This document shows positions 41,082 to 50,166 of a stretch of 64,000 nt of DNA, piece after piece (positions within the stretch are counted from its first letter, which is position 1; every line of letters begins with the position of its first letter). The DNA is from Microbacterium sp. CBA3102. Its GTDB lineage: Bacteria; Actinomycetota; Actinomycetes; Actinomycetales; Microbacteriaceae. The stretch lies in contig NZ_CP042412.1 of NCBI RefSeq assembly GCF_007954505.1, positions 3,348,001 through 3,412,000 of the forward strand, in the 5' to 3' direction. A model generated the notes under the pieces. The model saw only the letters and a list, made by a program, of their open reading frames with translations, had not been told where the DNA came from and searched no databases. The translations under genes were made by a program, and so were the position numbers.

Positions 41082-41677
41082 TGGGCGCTGATCCGCTCCC
41101 AGAGAGCGTCCGTCTGCTCACGAGTCCGCTCGAGGGTATCCGACGTGTCGATCACGACGTCGGCGATGGCGAGTCGCCGATCATCGGACACCTGGGCATC
41201 GATGCGGTCCTGCGCCGCACGTTCGTCCAAGCCTCGCAGTTCGACGAGTCGACGGCGTCGAATGGCCGACGGCGCGTGGGCGACCACGATGAGATCCCAC
41301 GGATCGTCCACTCGGGCCTCGACCAGGAGAGGCACGTCGTACACGACGACGGCGTGCGGATCACCGGCGAAGGCATCGTCGAATCGACGCTGAGACTCCT
41401 CGCGCACCGCGGGATGCACGATCGCGTTCAGCTGAGAGAGGAGCTCGGGCTCTCCGAAGACCCGCGAACCGAGGGCAGTGCGATCGAGCGCGCCGTCCCC
41501 GCCGATGACCTCGGTGCCGAAGGTCTCCGCGATGCGATCGAGCACCGCCGAGCCCGGAGCCTGCACGTCGCGCACGATCTGATCGGCGTCGACGACGATC
41601 GCGCCGTGCTCCGCTAGACGCCGGGCGATGGTCGACTTCCCGGAGGCGATACCACCGGTGAGCGCGATGAGAGGCAT
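41078..41677 (-). CDS. coaE: Dephospho-CoA kinase
   Basis: A 199-aa P-loop kinase that phosphorylates dephospho-CoA in the last step of CoA synthesis. The P loop GGIASGKS is at residues 8-15. The CoA-domain segment DADQIVRDVQAPG and the lid IRRRRLVELRGLDERAAQDR are typical. It lacks the C-terminal GrpB/UPF0157 fusion found in mycobacterial CoaE. It is coupled to a downstream MFS gene. Confidence 0.95.
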   Translation of the reverse strand: MPLIALTGGIASGKSTIARRLAEHGAIVVDADQIVRDVQAPGSAVLDRIAETFGTEVIGGDGALDRTALGSRVFGEPELLSQLNAIVHPAVREESQRRFDDAFAGDPHAVVVYDVPLLVEARVDDPWDLIVVAHAPSAIRRRRLVELRGLDERAAQDRIDAQVSDDRRLAIADVVIDTSDTLERTREQTDALWERISAQ

Positions 41678-41708
41678 GACGCCAGTCTAGGGTTCGCCCG
41701 ATTGCGGT

Positions 41709-42293
41709 TCAGCGTGCGAGCAGCTGCCGCCGTGAGCTGATCACGCCCGTGTCGAAGCCGGCGAGGTGGAGCCCGCCGTGGAAGCGTGCGTGCTCGATCT
41801 TGATGCACCGATCCATCACGACCGACAATCCTGCCGACTCCGCGATCGCTGCCGCGTCCTCGTTCCAGGAACCCAACTGCAACCAGAGCGTCCGCGCGCC
41901 GATGTCGATCGCCTCCTGCGCGACGCCGGGGAGGTCATCGTGCCGGCGGAACACATCGACGATGTCGGGGACGACGGGCAGATCGCTCAGCGATGCGTAG
42001 ACGGGCCGCCCGAGGATCTCCTTCTCGCGCGGGTTGACGAGATACACGTCGTACGCCGTGCTGGAAAGCAGATACGTCGCCACGAAGAAGGAGGCGCGCG
42101 CAGGGTTGTTCGATGCCCCGACGATCGCGATCGACGTCGCGCGCCGGAGCAGCGAGAAGCGCTCCTGCTGATCCGGTCCTCGCCAGCTCCGCTCCGGATG
42201 TGCGGCTGCGGTGCCGGGGAGTGCGCAGGAAACGGCCTCCGTCGTCGACGGCAAGCTGCACGCCTCGCCGCCGGTGGTTTCCGTCGCGGTCAT
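41709..42293 (-). CDS. CoA-binding domain protein (YccU-like)
   Basis: A 194-aa protein with a single Rossmann-type CoA-binding domain like that of succinyl-CoA synthetase alpha. The conserved start is ATSIAIVGASNNPARASFFV, followed by YLVNPREKEILGRPVYASLS and VDVFRRHDDLPGVAQEAI. No catalytic histidine phospho-site domain is fused. About 50 N-terminal residues precede the fold and may be disordered. It overlaps metY by 4 nt and ends the six-gene sulfonate-acs-metY operon. Members of this family often neighbour methionine-synthesis genes in actinobacteria; their exact role is unknown. Confidence 0.85.
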   Translation of the reverse strand: MTATETTGGEACSLPSTTEAVSCALPGTAAAHPERSWRGPDQQERFSLLRRATSIAIVGASNNPARASFFVATYLLSSTAYDVYLVNPREKEILGRPVYASLSDLPVVPDIVDVFRRHDDLPGVAQEAIDIGARTLWLQLGSWNEDAAAIAESAGLSVVMDRCIKIEHARFHGGLHLAGFDTGVISSRRQLLAR

Positions 42294-43594
42294 CGGTTCG
42301 CTCCCGTCGCGGTCGTGAGTGCCTGGTCGAGGTCCCAGATGATGTCTTCGGGGTCTTCCAGGCCCACGGAGATGCGGATCAGGTCGGGGCGCACACCGGC
42401 GTCGGCGAGCTGCTCCTCGGTGAGCTGGCGGTGCGTGGTCGACGCGGGATGGATGACCAGCGTGCGGGCGTCACCGATGTTCGCAAGATGAGAGGCGAGC
42501 TGCAGGTTCTCGATCACGCTCTCCCCCGCGCGCCGGCCGTCGTCCGCTGCGACGCCGAACGCGAAGACGGAACCCGGTCCGAGAGGCAGGTACTTCGCCG
42601 CACGCTCGTGGTGCGGGTGTCCCTCGAGTCCTGCCCAGGTGACGTACGCGACCCGGGGATCGGTGGCGAGCCAGTTCGCGACGACCCGTGCGTTCGCGAG
42701 GTGCGCATCGATCCGCTGCGGCAGCGTCTCAATACCCTGCAGCAGATTGAACGCCGCCTGCGGGCTGAGCGCCGGGCCGATGTCGCGGAGCTGTTCGGAG
42801 CGGAGCTTGGTGAGGAAGCCGTACTCGCCGAAGTTGTCCCACCATTTGATGCCGCCGTACGACTCGACGGGCTCGGTCATCTGCGGGAACTTGCCGTTTC
42901 CCCAGTCGAACGTGCCCTTCTCGATCACGACACCGCCGAGAGTCGTACCGTGACCGCCGAGGAACTTCGTCACGGAGTGGATCACGATGTCTGCGCCGTG
43001 TTCCAGCGGGCGTGCGAGGTACGGCGTGGCGAGCGTCGCATCCACGACGAGCGGCACCCCCGCCTCGTGCGCGACGGCGGAGAGCCCCTCGATATCGGCG
43101 ATCTCGCCCGACGGATTGCCGATCATCTCGACGTAGACGACCTTGGTCTCCGGACGGATCGCCGCAGCGAAGTCAGCGGGGTCGGTCGAGGCGACGAACG
43201 TGGTCTCGACGCCGAACCGCCGCAGGGTCACGTCCAGTTGCGTCACCGTCCCGCCGTAGAGCTGGGCTGCAGCGACGACGTGGTCGCCGGCACCGACGAG
43301 CGCAGCGAAGGTGATGAACTCCGCGCTCATGCCGGACGCGGTCGCCACCGCTCCGATGCCGCCTTCGAGCGAGGCCAGACGCTCCTCGAGTGCCGCGACG
43401 GTCGGGTTGCCGATGCGGGAGTAGATGTTGCCGTACTTCTGCAGGGCGAAGAGATTGCCCGCATCCGCGGCGTCATCGAAGACGAAGGACGTCGTCTGAT
43501 AGATCGGCACCGCCCTCGCGCCGGTCGACGCGTCGGGGGTGCCCCCGGCATGCAGGGCTCGGGTGCGGAATCCGAAACGGTGTTCTTCCGTCAT
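42290..43594 (-). CDS. metY: O-acetylhomoserine sulfhydrylase (aminocarboxypropyltransferase)
   Basis: A 434-aa PLP enzyme joining O-acetyl-L-homoserine and sulfide to give homocysteine and acetate. The PLP lysine is K210 in IHSVTKFLGGHGTTLGG, and the family opening TRALHAGGTPDASTGARAVP is present. The YGGTVTQL segment and the C-terminal ISVGLEDPEDIIWDLDQAL are typical of the MetY branch rather than MetB. The ATG at 43594 overlaps the acs stop as ATGA; a longer in-frame extension into acs was rejected. The acetate it releases could be reused by the co-encoded Acs. Confidence 0.95.
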   Translation of the reverse strand: MTEEHRFGFRTRALHAGGTPDASTGARAVPIYQTTSFVFDDAADAGNLFALQKYGNIYSRIGNPTVAALEERLASLEGGIGAVATASGMSAEFITFAALVGAGDHVVAAAQLYGGTVTQLDVTLRRFGVETTFVASTDPADFAAAIRPETKVVYVEMIGNPSGEIADIEGLSAVAHEAGVPLVVDATLATPYLARPLEHGADIVIHSVTKFLGGHGTTLGGVVIEKGTFDWGNGKFPQMTEPVESYGGIKWWDNFGEYGFLTKLRSEQLRDIGPALSPQAAFNLLQGIETLPQRIDAHLANARVVANWLATDPRVAYVTWAGLEGHPHHERAAKYLPLGPGSVFAFGVAADDGRRAGESVIENLQLASHLANIGDARTLVIHPASTTHRQLTEEQLADAGVRPDLIRISVGLEDPEDIIWDLDQALTTATGANR

Positions 43595-45600
43595 GCTGTC
43601 CTCAGTTCGGCGTCGGTGAGCGCGTCGGCGATGTCGTCGACGGCCCAAGGGTTCTGCAGCGAAGTGGTGTCGCCGAGCGGAAGCGGCTCGCGCCCCGCGC
43701 GGCGGTCCTGCTCGGCCTCCCACAACTGTGCCAGGAGTCGGCGCATGATCTTGCCCGAACGCGTCTTCGGCAGATCGGGGACGACGACGATGTGCTTCGG
43801 CTTGGCGACGGGGCCGATCGCCTGAGCGACCTGGGTGCGCAGATCGGACGGGGTCACGTCTGCACGCCCGGACGGGGTCACGAAGACCGCCACGGCCTGC
43901 CCCGTGACCGGGTCGGAGACTCCGGCAGCCCCGGCCTCTCCGACCGTGTCGTGAGCGACGAGCGCCGATTCGATCTCGATCGTGGAAAGCCGATGACCGG
44001 AGACGTTCACGACGTCATCGAGACGACCGAGGATCCAGATGTACCCGTCGGCATCCCGCGTCGCGCCATCGCCGGCGACGTAGAAACCGCCGAACTCACC
44101 GAGTCCGGCGAACGTGGACCAGTACGCGTCCCGATAGCGCTGCGGATCTCCCCACACGGTGCGGGCCATCCCCGGCCAAGGACGTCGGACGACGAGTGTC
44201 CCGGAACGGCCGGGCGGCACCTCGCGTCCGTCCGCATCGACCACCGCGACATCGATCCCCGGAAGCGGCACCGACGCCGACCCCGGTTTGAGGCTCGTGA
44301 TCCCCGGGAGCGGAGCGATCATCGCGGCACCGGTCTCGGACTGCCACCACGTGTCGATCACCGGCAGTTCGTCGCGACCGAAGTTGCGGCGGAACCAGAC
44401 CCACGCTTCGGGGTTGATCGCCTCGCCGACCGTGCCGAGGAGCCGAAGGGTCGACAGGTCGTGACCGGCGGGAAGCTCGGCACCGAACCACGTCATGAAA
44501 GTGCGGATCAGCGTTGGCGCCGTGTAGTAGACGGTCACCCCGTAGCGCTCGATGATCTCGAGGTGGCGTTCGCGATGCGGGGTGTCCGGCGTCCCCTCGT
44601 AGATGACCTGTGTGAGTCCGTTGGAGAGCGGGCCGTAGATCTCGTAGGTGTGCGCGGTGACCCATGCGAGGTCGGCGGTGCACCAGTGTACGTCATCGGG
44701 TTTGGCATCGAAGTGCGCCCAATGGGCCCAACTCGCCTGGGCGAGGTATCCGCCGGAGGTGTGCACGAGCCCCTTGGGCTTTCCGGTGGTGCCGGAGGTG
44801 TAGATGATGAAGAGCGGATGCTCGGCGTCGAACGAGTCCGCCTCATGCACCGGAGAGGCCGAGTCGACGACGTCGTGCCACCACACGTCACGACCGGAGG
44901 TCCACGGCACGTCCTGGCCCGTGCGGCGGAGCACGAGAACGTGCTCGAGCTCGGGAAGATCGGCGGCGGCGACATCGGCCGTGGACTTGACCTCCGTGGC
45001 GACGCCGCGTCGGTACTGACCGTCGCTCGTGACGAGGAGCTTCGCCCCGGTGTCCGAGAGCCGGAACCGCACCGCCTCCGCAGAGAACCCGCCGAAGACG
45101 AGAGAGTGCACGGCACCCACCCGAGCGCACGCGAGCGTGATGACGATCGTCTCCACGAGCACGGGGAGGTAGATCACCACCCGGTCACCCGGTCGGATGC
45201 CGAGTGCGACCAAGGCGTTTGCCGCGCGGGCGACACGCTCCTGCAGCTCGGCGTAGGTGACGGCGCGGCGATCGCCCGGTTCGCCTTCGAAGTGCAGCGC
45301 GACCTTGTCGCCCCGTCCGGCGTCGACATGCCGATCGACACAGTTGACGGCGACATTGAGACGCCCGCCGACGAACCAGCGCGCGGCGGGGACGGCGTCC
45401 CCGACCGGCGGATCCCACTCGTGTGCCGTCTCCCACGGGACAGACCAGTCGAGCCGACGCGCTGCCTCTTCCCAGAACGCGATCGGATCGGCCGCGCCCC
45501 GTGCATATGCTTCCTCGGTGACGTTCGCGTCGCCGAACCCGGACGCCGCCGCGTACACCCGCGACTCCTGCAGTCGTGCCTCGGTCACGCTCACACCCAT
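43591..45600 (-). CDS. acs: Acetyl-CoA synthetase (AMP-forming acetate-CoA ligase)
   Basis: A 669-aa adenylate-forming enzyme. The P-loop-like motif YTSGTTGKPKG is at about 267-277. The DTWWQSETG motif is near residue 420; in Acs its first tryptophan restricts the acyl pocket to acetate. The acetylatable lysine motif TRSGKIMRR lies in the C-terminal domain. The start is ATG 45600, or GTG 45594, which overlaps the permease stop as GTGA. Position between a sulfonate-type importer and metY is unusual. The sequence supports acetate rather than a longer organic acid as substrate. Confidence 0.92.
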   Translation of the reverse strand: MGVSVTEARLQESRVYAAASGFGDANVTEEAYARGAADPIAFWEEAARRLDWSVPWETAHEWDPPVGDAVPAARWFVGGRLNVAVNCVDRHVDAGRGDKVALHFEGEPGDRRAVTYAELQERVARAANALVALGIRPGDRVVIYLPVLVETIVITLACARVGAVHSLVFGGFSAEAVRFRLSDTGAKLLVTSDGQYRRGVATEVKSTADVAAADLPELEHVLVLRRTGQDVPWTSGRDVWWHDVVDSASPVHEADSFDAEHPLFIIYTSGTTGKPKGLVHTSGGYLAQASWAHWAHFDAKPDDVHWCTADLAWVTAHTYEIYGPLSNGLTQVIYEGTPDTPHRERHLEIIERYGVTVYYTAPTLIRTFMTWFGAELPAGHDLSTLRLLGTVGEAINPEAWVWFRRNFGRDELPVIDTWWQSETGAAMIAPLPGITSLKPGSASVPLPGIDVAVVDADGREVPPGRSGTLVVRRPWPGMARTVWGDPQRYRDAYWSTFAGLGEFGGFYVAGDGATRDADGYIWILGRLDDVVNVSGHRLSTIEIESALVAHDTVGEAGAAGVSDPVTGQAVAVFVTPSGRADVTPSDLRTQVAQAIGPVAKPKHIVVVPDLPKTRSGKIMRRLLAQLWEAEQDRRAGREPLPLGDTTSLQNPWAVDDIADALTDAELRTA

Positions 45601-46448
45601 CGGCGGAGCAGGTACTTCTCCAGCAGCGCGAGGATGCCGCTGGTCAGCGTTCCGAGCAGTGCGAGCAGCACGATGGAGAGAAGGATGCGGTCGATGCGCC
45701 CCGTGCTCTGCGAGTCGGTCAGCAAGAAGCCGAGGCCCATGGATGAGGCGATCAGCTCCGCAGCGACGAGGAACAGCCACGCCTGCGCGAGGGCGAGACG
45801 AAGGCCCGACACGACCGAGGGGACGACGGCGGGAAGCTGCACCGTGCGGAACAGAGACCATCCGCGCAGGCTGAACGAGCGTCCGGCTTCGACCAAGTGC
45901 GGGTCGACGTGCCGCAGAGCCGAGGCCACCGTCGTGTAGACCGGGAAGAACGCGCCGATCGCGATCAGTGTGACTTTCGACTCCTCGCCGATCTGCATCC
46001 ACAGGATGAGAAGCGGCACCCAGGCGAGCGACGGCACCGCCCGGGCCGCAGCGAGTGTCGGGCTGAGGAGCACATCGCCCCAGCGGGACAACCCCACGAT
46101 GCCCGCCGCCGCGAGCCCGATCACCGATCCGATCGCGAACCCGAGGAGGACGCGCTGCACCGAGATCGCGATATGCGTCCAGAGCTGCCCGCTCTCAGCC
46201 AGCTCGACGCCCGCCTGATAGACCGAGGCGGGCGTCGGCAGCCGATAGGACTCGACGAGACCGGACGTCGTCGCGAGTTGCCACACGAGGAGGATGACCG
46301 CCGGCAGCAGAAGCCCGCCGAGTACCCGCACCGCGGGACGATCCCAGGTGCGGCGACTCGCGCTTGCCGAGCTCGCGAGCTTCCCCGTGGCGAAGTCGAG
46401 GGCGTCCTGCGAGTCCGCAGGGACGATCAGCCGATCCGGAATCGTCAC
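45591..46448 (-). CDS. Sulfonate/taurine-type ABC transporter permease (SsuC-like)
   Basis: A 285-aa membrane permease with about six helices. The first is LLLPAVILLVWQLATTSGLV. The EAA motif region is EAGRSFSLRGWSLFRTVQLP. The family covers nitrate, sulfonate, taurine and bicarbonate importers; sulfonate is favoured by the linked metY. It overlaps the preceding lipoprotein gene by 4 nt (GTGA) and abuts or overlaps acs. Confidence 0.9.
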   Translation of the reverse strand: MTIPDRLIVPADSQDALDFATGKLASSASASRRTWDRPAVRVLGGLLLPAVILLVWQLATTSGLVESYRLPTPASVYQAGVELAESGQLWTHIAISVQRVLLGFAIGSVIGLAAAGIVGLSRWGDVLLSPTLAAARAVPSLAWVPLLILWMQIGEESKVTLIAIGAFFPVYTTVASALRHVDPHLVEAGRSFSLRGWSLFRTVQLPAVVPSVVSGLRLALAQAWLFLVAAELIASSMGLGFLLTDSQSTGRIDRILLSIVLLALLGTLTSGILALLEKYLLRRWV

Positions 46449-47485
46449 TCGCCGCCGACCGCCTTCTTCGCGAACGTGTCGTTCACGATCGATGCCAGCG
46501 CCTTGTCGACGGACTCCTTGCCGCCCTGGACGTCGCCGGATTCGACGAGCACGGGAGCGATCTTCTCGAGCACCGCGATCTGGTCATCGCCGGGGATCCC
46601 GCTGACGTCGAGGTTCGAACGCTCCTGGATCACCGTCGTCGCGACCTCGGAATCGATACCTGCGACCTCGGCGAGCAGCGCCGCGGTCTCCTCGGGGTGA
46701 TCGAGCGCCCACTCGCGCGCCTTCTCGTAGGCGTCCACGACGGCCTGCGCGAGGTCGGGGTGGTTGGTGAGGAAGTCCTCGGTGGCGTTGAGGAAGCCGT
46801 AGGTGTTGAAGTCCACGTTCCGGTAGATCAGCTTGTCCCCCGACTCGACCTCAGCCGCGGCCATGATCGGGTCGAGTCCGGCCCATGCGTGCACCGAGCC
46901 GCCGTCGAGCGCGGCCCTGCCGTCGGCGTGCTGCAGGTTCTGCACTTCGACGTCGGAGAGAGACAGCCCGCCCTCTTCAAGCGCCTGCAGCAGGAAGAAG
47001 TACGGGTCCGTGCCCTTCGTGGCCGCGATCGAGGCGCCCTTGAGGTCTTCGATCGAAGCGATGTCACTGTCCGGGCCGACGACGATGGCCGACCATTCCG
47101 GCTGCGAGTAGATGTCGATGACCTGGATCGGAGAACCGTTGGCACGCGCGAGCAACGCGGCCGATCCGGCTGTCGAGCCGACATCCACCGACCCCGAACG
47201 AAGCAACTCGTTGGCCTTGTTCGAGCCGGCCGACTGCACCCACTCGACGTCGACGTCGTCCCCGAGGATGTCTTCGAGAAGGCCCTGGTCGCGGACGACG
47301 AGGCTGAGCGGGTTGTACGTCGCGAAGTCGACGGACAGCGTGTCGGACGACCACTCCGTGGACCCCGAGGTGCTCCCGGTGTCGGATGCGGTGGCGTTCT
47401 CGCCGGCGACGCAGCCCGTCGCGACGAGCATCATCGTCCCGGCGACCGCGATCGCAGGGATGATTCGGCGGGTGGTGATGCTCAT
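46445..47485 (-). CDS. ABC transporter substrate-binding lipoprotein (SsuA/aliphatic sulfonate type)
   Basis: A 346-aa extracytoplasmic binding protein of the NMT1/SsuA fold. A lipoprotein signal peptide is present: basic MSITTRR, hydrophobic core, lipobox ATGC with Cys25. Typical family segments are AGSNKANELLRSGSVDVGST, DLKGASIAATKGTDPYFFLL and WAGLDPIMAAAEVESGD. Ligands in this fold include aliphatic sulfonates, taurine, sulfate esters and thiamine precursors. Linkage to metY favours an organosulfur compound. It overlaps both neighbours by 4 nt. Confidence 0.9.
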   Translation of the reverse strand: MSITTRRIIPAIAVAGTMMLVATGCVAGENATASDTGSTSGSTEWSSDTLSVDFATYNPLSLVVRDQGLLEDILGDDVDVEWVQSAGSNKANELLRSGSVDVGSTAGSAALLARANGSPIQVIDIYSQPEWSAIVVGPDSDIASIEDLKGASIAATKGTDPYFFLLQALEEGGLSLSDVEVQNLQHADGRAALDGGSVHAWAGLDPIMAAAEVESGDKLIYRNVDFNTYGFLNATEDFLTNHPDLAQAVVDAYEKAREWALDHPEETAALLAEVAGIDSEVATTVIQERSNLDVSGIPGDDQIAVLEKIAPVLVESGDVQGGKESVDKALASIVNDTFAKKAVGGE

Positions 47486-48330
47486 CTGGACTCCTCGGTG
47501 ATGCGGTGGTGGGTGTCGACGCCGAGGCCTTCGAGAAGCTCGGCGCGCAGGTCGGCGAGTCCGCGATCGGCGCGGTCGCGAGGACGGATGCCCGGCACGA
47601 GGATCGTGCGCGAGATGGACGGCTCGTCGACGTCTGCACCGTTCAGCGTTCGCAGCAACAGCACTCGGTCGGCGAGATAGAGGGCCTCTTCGACGTCGTG
47701 CGTGACGAGGAGGACGGTGGTGGGCTCGGCCGCATGGATCTTGAGGAGCAGATCGTGCATGCGCAGGCGCGTCAGAGCGTCGAGCGCGCCGAAGGGCTCG
47801 TCGAGCAGCAGCACACCAGGGTTCCGGGCGAGAGCGCGGGCGAGCGAGGCACGCTGGGCCATTCCGCCGGAGACTTCGCGCGGACGCTGATCGGCGGCCT
47901 GTTCGAGGCCCACCAGGTGCAGCAGCTCCCGCACGCGCTCACGTCCGGCACGACGAGCCGTTCCGCGGGGCAGACCGAGTTCGACGTTCTGGGCGATCGT
48001 ACGCCACGGCAGCAACCGGGGCTCCTGGAAGGCGATGGCGGTGCGCTCGTCGACATCGGTGACGCCGACGGCATCGAGGCGGATGTTGCCACGGGTCGGG
48101 GTGTCCAGCCCGCCGACGAGGCGCAGGAGCGTCGACTTGCCGCAGCCGGACGGACCGACCACCGCGAGGATCTCGCCGGCGCTGATGTCGAGGTCGATCC
48201 CCCGGAGCACGTCGCGTCGCCCGTGCGGCAGCGGGAAGGAGCGCTCAACACCGTCGAGCCGCACGCTCTGCGCCGTCCCGGCCGCAGTCGATGCGTCGGC
48301 GAGGCGCGGCGAGGGCAACAGCGTGGTCAT
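47482..48330 (-). CDS. ABC transporter ATP-binding protein (SsuB-like)
   Basis: A 282-aa ATPase, first gene of the six-gene operon. Walker A is GPSGCGKS, the Q-loop region AIAFQEPRLLPWRTIAQNV is SsuB/TauB-like, the signature is VSGGMAQRASLARA, and Walker B is VLLLDEPFGALDAL. The H-loop THDVEEAL is present. It probably drives import of a sulfonate or related anion. The operon promoter must lie in the roughly 85 nt between this start and the rpsA terminator; I see no recognisable SAM riboswitch there. Confidence 0.92.
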   Translation of the reverse strand: MTTLLPSPRLADASTAAGTAQSVRLDGVERSFPLPHGRRDVLRGIDLDISAGEILAVVGPSGCGKSTLLRLVGGLDTPTRGNIRLDAVGVTDVDERTAIAFQEPRLLPWRTIAQNVELGLPRGTARRAGRERVRELLHLVGLEQAADQRPREVSGGMAQRASLARALARNPGVLLLDEPFGALDALTRLRMHDLLLKIHAAEPTTVLLVTHDVEEALYLADRVLLLRTLNGADVDEPSISRTILVPGIRPRDRADRGLADLRAELLEGLGVDTHHRITEESR

Positions 48331-48418
48331 ACCCTCATGCTGGCCGACGGGCTCCGATGTTACGAATGGGGCTGTAATGTTCCGTCACGCAAGACGTGGA
48401 GGGGAACAGCGGGTACGC

Positions 48419-48465
48419 GAAACGGGCCGCCGCACCCGCCCGAAGGCGGGGCGACGACCCGTTTC
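48419..48465 (-). terminator. Terminator of rpsA
   Basis: A long imperfect hairpin. The outer arms pair perfectly over 8 bp (48419-48426 with 48458-48465), and the tip is CCCGCC/GGCGGG around a 4-base loop. It starts 10 nt past the rpsA stop and precedes the SsuB-like gene. Confidence 0.75.
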
Positions 48466-48475
48466 AGAGACGTGC

Positions 48476-49930
48476 TTAAGCGTTGCCGCCCGAGAGCTTC
48501 TCGCGCAGAGCTGCGAGAGCCTCGTCGTCCGCCAGGGTGCCGGCGCCGGCAACCTCGGTGGCGAAGGCCTGGCCACCGAAGTCTTCTCCGGCTGCGGCCT
48601 CGGCCTCGGCCGCCTTGACGACCTGAGCCTTGTGCGCTTCCCAACGAGCCTGGGCTGCAGCGTACTCCTGCTCCCATGCCTCGCGCTGGGCGTCGAAGCC
48701 TTCCTTCCACGCACCGGTCTCGGCGTCGAAGCCCTCCGGGTACTTGTACTCGCCGTTCTCGTCGTACTCGGCGAGCATGCCGTACAGAGCCGGGTCGAAC
48801 TCGGTGCCGTTGGGGTCGACCGACTCGTTGGCCTGCTTCAGCGACAGCGAGATGCGACGACGCTCGAGGTCGATGTCGATGACCTTGACGAAGACCTCTT
48901 CGCCGACGGAGACGACCTGCTCAGCCAGCTCGACGTGCTTGCTGGAGAGCTCGGAGATGTGGACGAGGCCCTCGATGCCGTCTGCGACGCGAACGAACGC
49001 ACCGAACGGAACGAGCTTCGTGACCTTACCCGGCGTGACCTGACCGATCGCGTGGGTGCGGGCGAAGACCTGCCACGGGTCCTCCTGCGTCGCCTTCAGC
49101 GACAGGGAGACGCGCTCGCGGTCGAGGTCGACCTCGAGGATCTCGACGGTGACCTCCTGGCCGACCTCGACGACCTCGGAGGCGTGCTCGATGTGCTTCC
49201 AGGACAGCTCGGAGACGTGCACGAGGCCGTCCACGCCACCCAGGTCGACGAACGCACCGAAGTTGACGATCGACGAGACGACACCCTTGCGGACCTGACC
49301 CTTGTGCAGGTTGTTCAGGAACGTGGTGCGCGACTCCGACTGCGTCTGCTCGAGCAGCGCGCGGCGGCTCAGGACGACGTTGTTGCGGTTCTTGTCGAGC
49401 TCGAGGATCTTCGCCTCGATCTCCTGGCCGAGGTACGGCGTGAGGTCGCGGACGCGACGCAGCTCGATGAGCGAAGCCGGGAGGAAGCCACGGAGGCCGA
49501 TGTCGACGATGAGTCCACCCTTGACGACCTCGATGACCGTACCGGTGACGACGCCGTCGTTCTCCTTGATCTTCTCGACGTCTCCCCATGCACGCTCGTA
49601 CTGAGCACGCTTCTTGGAGAGGATCAGGCGGCCTTCCTTGTCCTCCTTCTGGAGGACGAGTGCCTCGACCAGATCGCCGACAGCGACGACCTCGTTGGGG
49701 TCGACGTCGTGCTTGATCGAGAGCTCGCGCGAGGGGATGACACCCTCGGTCTTGTAGCCGACATCGAGGAGGACCTCATCGCGGTCGATCTTGACGATCG
49801 TGCCTTCGATGATGTCGCCGTCGTTGAAGAACTTCAGGGTCTTCTCGACCGCGGCCAGGAAGTCCTCAGCAGATCCGATGTCGTTGATGGCGACCTGCTT
49901 GGTGGCCGGGGCGGTCGTTGCGGTAGTCAT
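48476..49930 (-). CDS. rpsA: 30S ribosomal protein S1
   Basis: A 484-aa protein with four S1 RNA-binding repeats. They begin near GDIIEGTIVKIDRDEVLLDV, NDGVVTGTVIEVVKGGLIVD, KGVVSSIVNFGAFVDLGGVD and TPGKVTKLVPFGAFVRVADG. The C-terminal region is acidic and Glu/Ala-rich. This four-repeat form is usual in actinobacteria, against six in E. coli. I chose the ATG at 49930 (MTTATTAPATKQVAIND); a start 15 codons earlier lacks support. The gene has a long upstream gap and ends at a terminator. Confidence 0.97.
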   Translation of the reverse strand: MTTATTAPATKQVAINDIGSAEDFLAAVEKTLKFFNDGDIIEGTIVKIDRDEVLLDVGYKTEGVIPSRELSIKHDVDPNEVVAVGDLVEALVLQKEDKEGRLILSKKRAQYERAWGDVEKIKENDGVVTGTVIEVVKGGLIVDIGLRGFLPASLIELRRVRDLTPYLGQEIEAKILELDKNRNNVVLSRRALLEQTQSESRTTFLNNLHKGQVRKGVVSSIVNFGAFVDLGGVDGLVHVSELSWKHIEHASEVVEVGQEVTVEILEVDLDRERVSLSLKATQEDPWQVFARTHAIGQVTPGKVTKLVPFGAFVRVADGIEGLVHISELSSKHVELAEQVVSVGEEVFVKVIDIDLERRRISLSLKQANESVDPNGTEFDPALYGMLAEYDENGEYKYPEGFDAETGAWKEGFDAQREAWEQEYAAAQARWEAHKAQVVKAAEAEAAAGEDFGGQAFATEVAGAGTLADDEALAALREKLSGGNA

Positions 49931-50166
49931 GTAGTGGGTTGTCCTTGTTGAATGGAGACTCGGGCTGAGAGTCAACGACCGCGCACGGCCGACAGCATGC
50001 TTCTCAGCAGTTGGATTTTGGTTTTCTCGTCACGAGGGCATGCGCATGCACGCCACGAGTGACGGTTAAGGCTATCAGAAGTTCGCGCACCGCAGGAGTC
50101 GGATCCGAACGCCCTCCCTGTGGATAACTCGAACCGACCGAAGCCCATTCCTCCTACGGTGGCGGG
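49931..50166. other. Divergent intergenic region upstream of rpsA
   Basis: The 236-bp gap between rpsA (minus) and a lipoprotein gene (plus) contains the rpsA leader. A GCATGCGCATGC palindrome lies at 50038-50049. I can see no confident -35/-10 pair or structured riboswitch in it. Confidence 0.4.

Noticed and set aside
48331..48418. SAM or cobalamin riboswitch ahead of the sulfonate-acs-metY operon
   Set aside because: The gap is only about 88 nt and shows no conserved riboswitch core that I can recognise.
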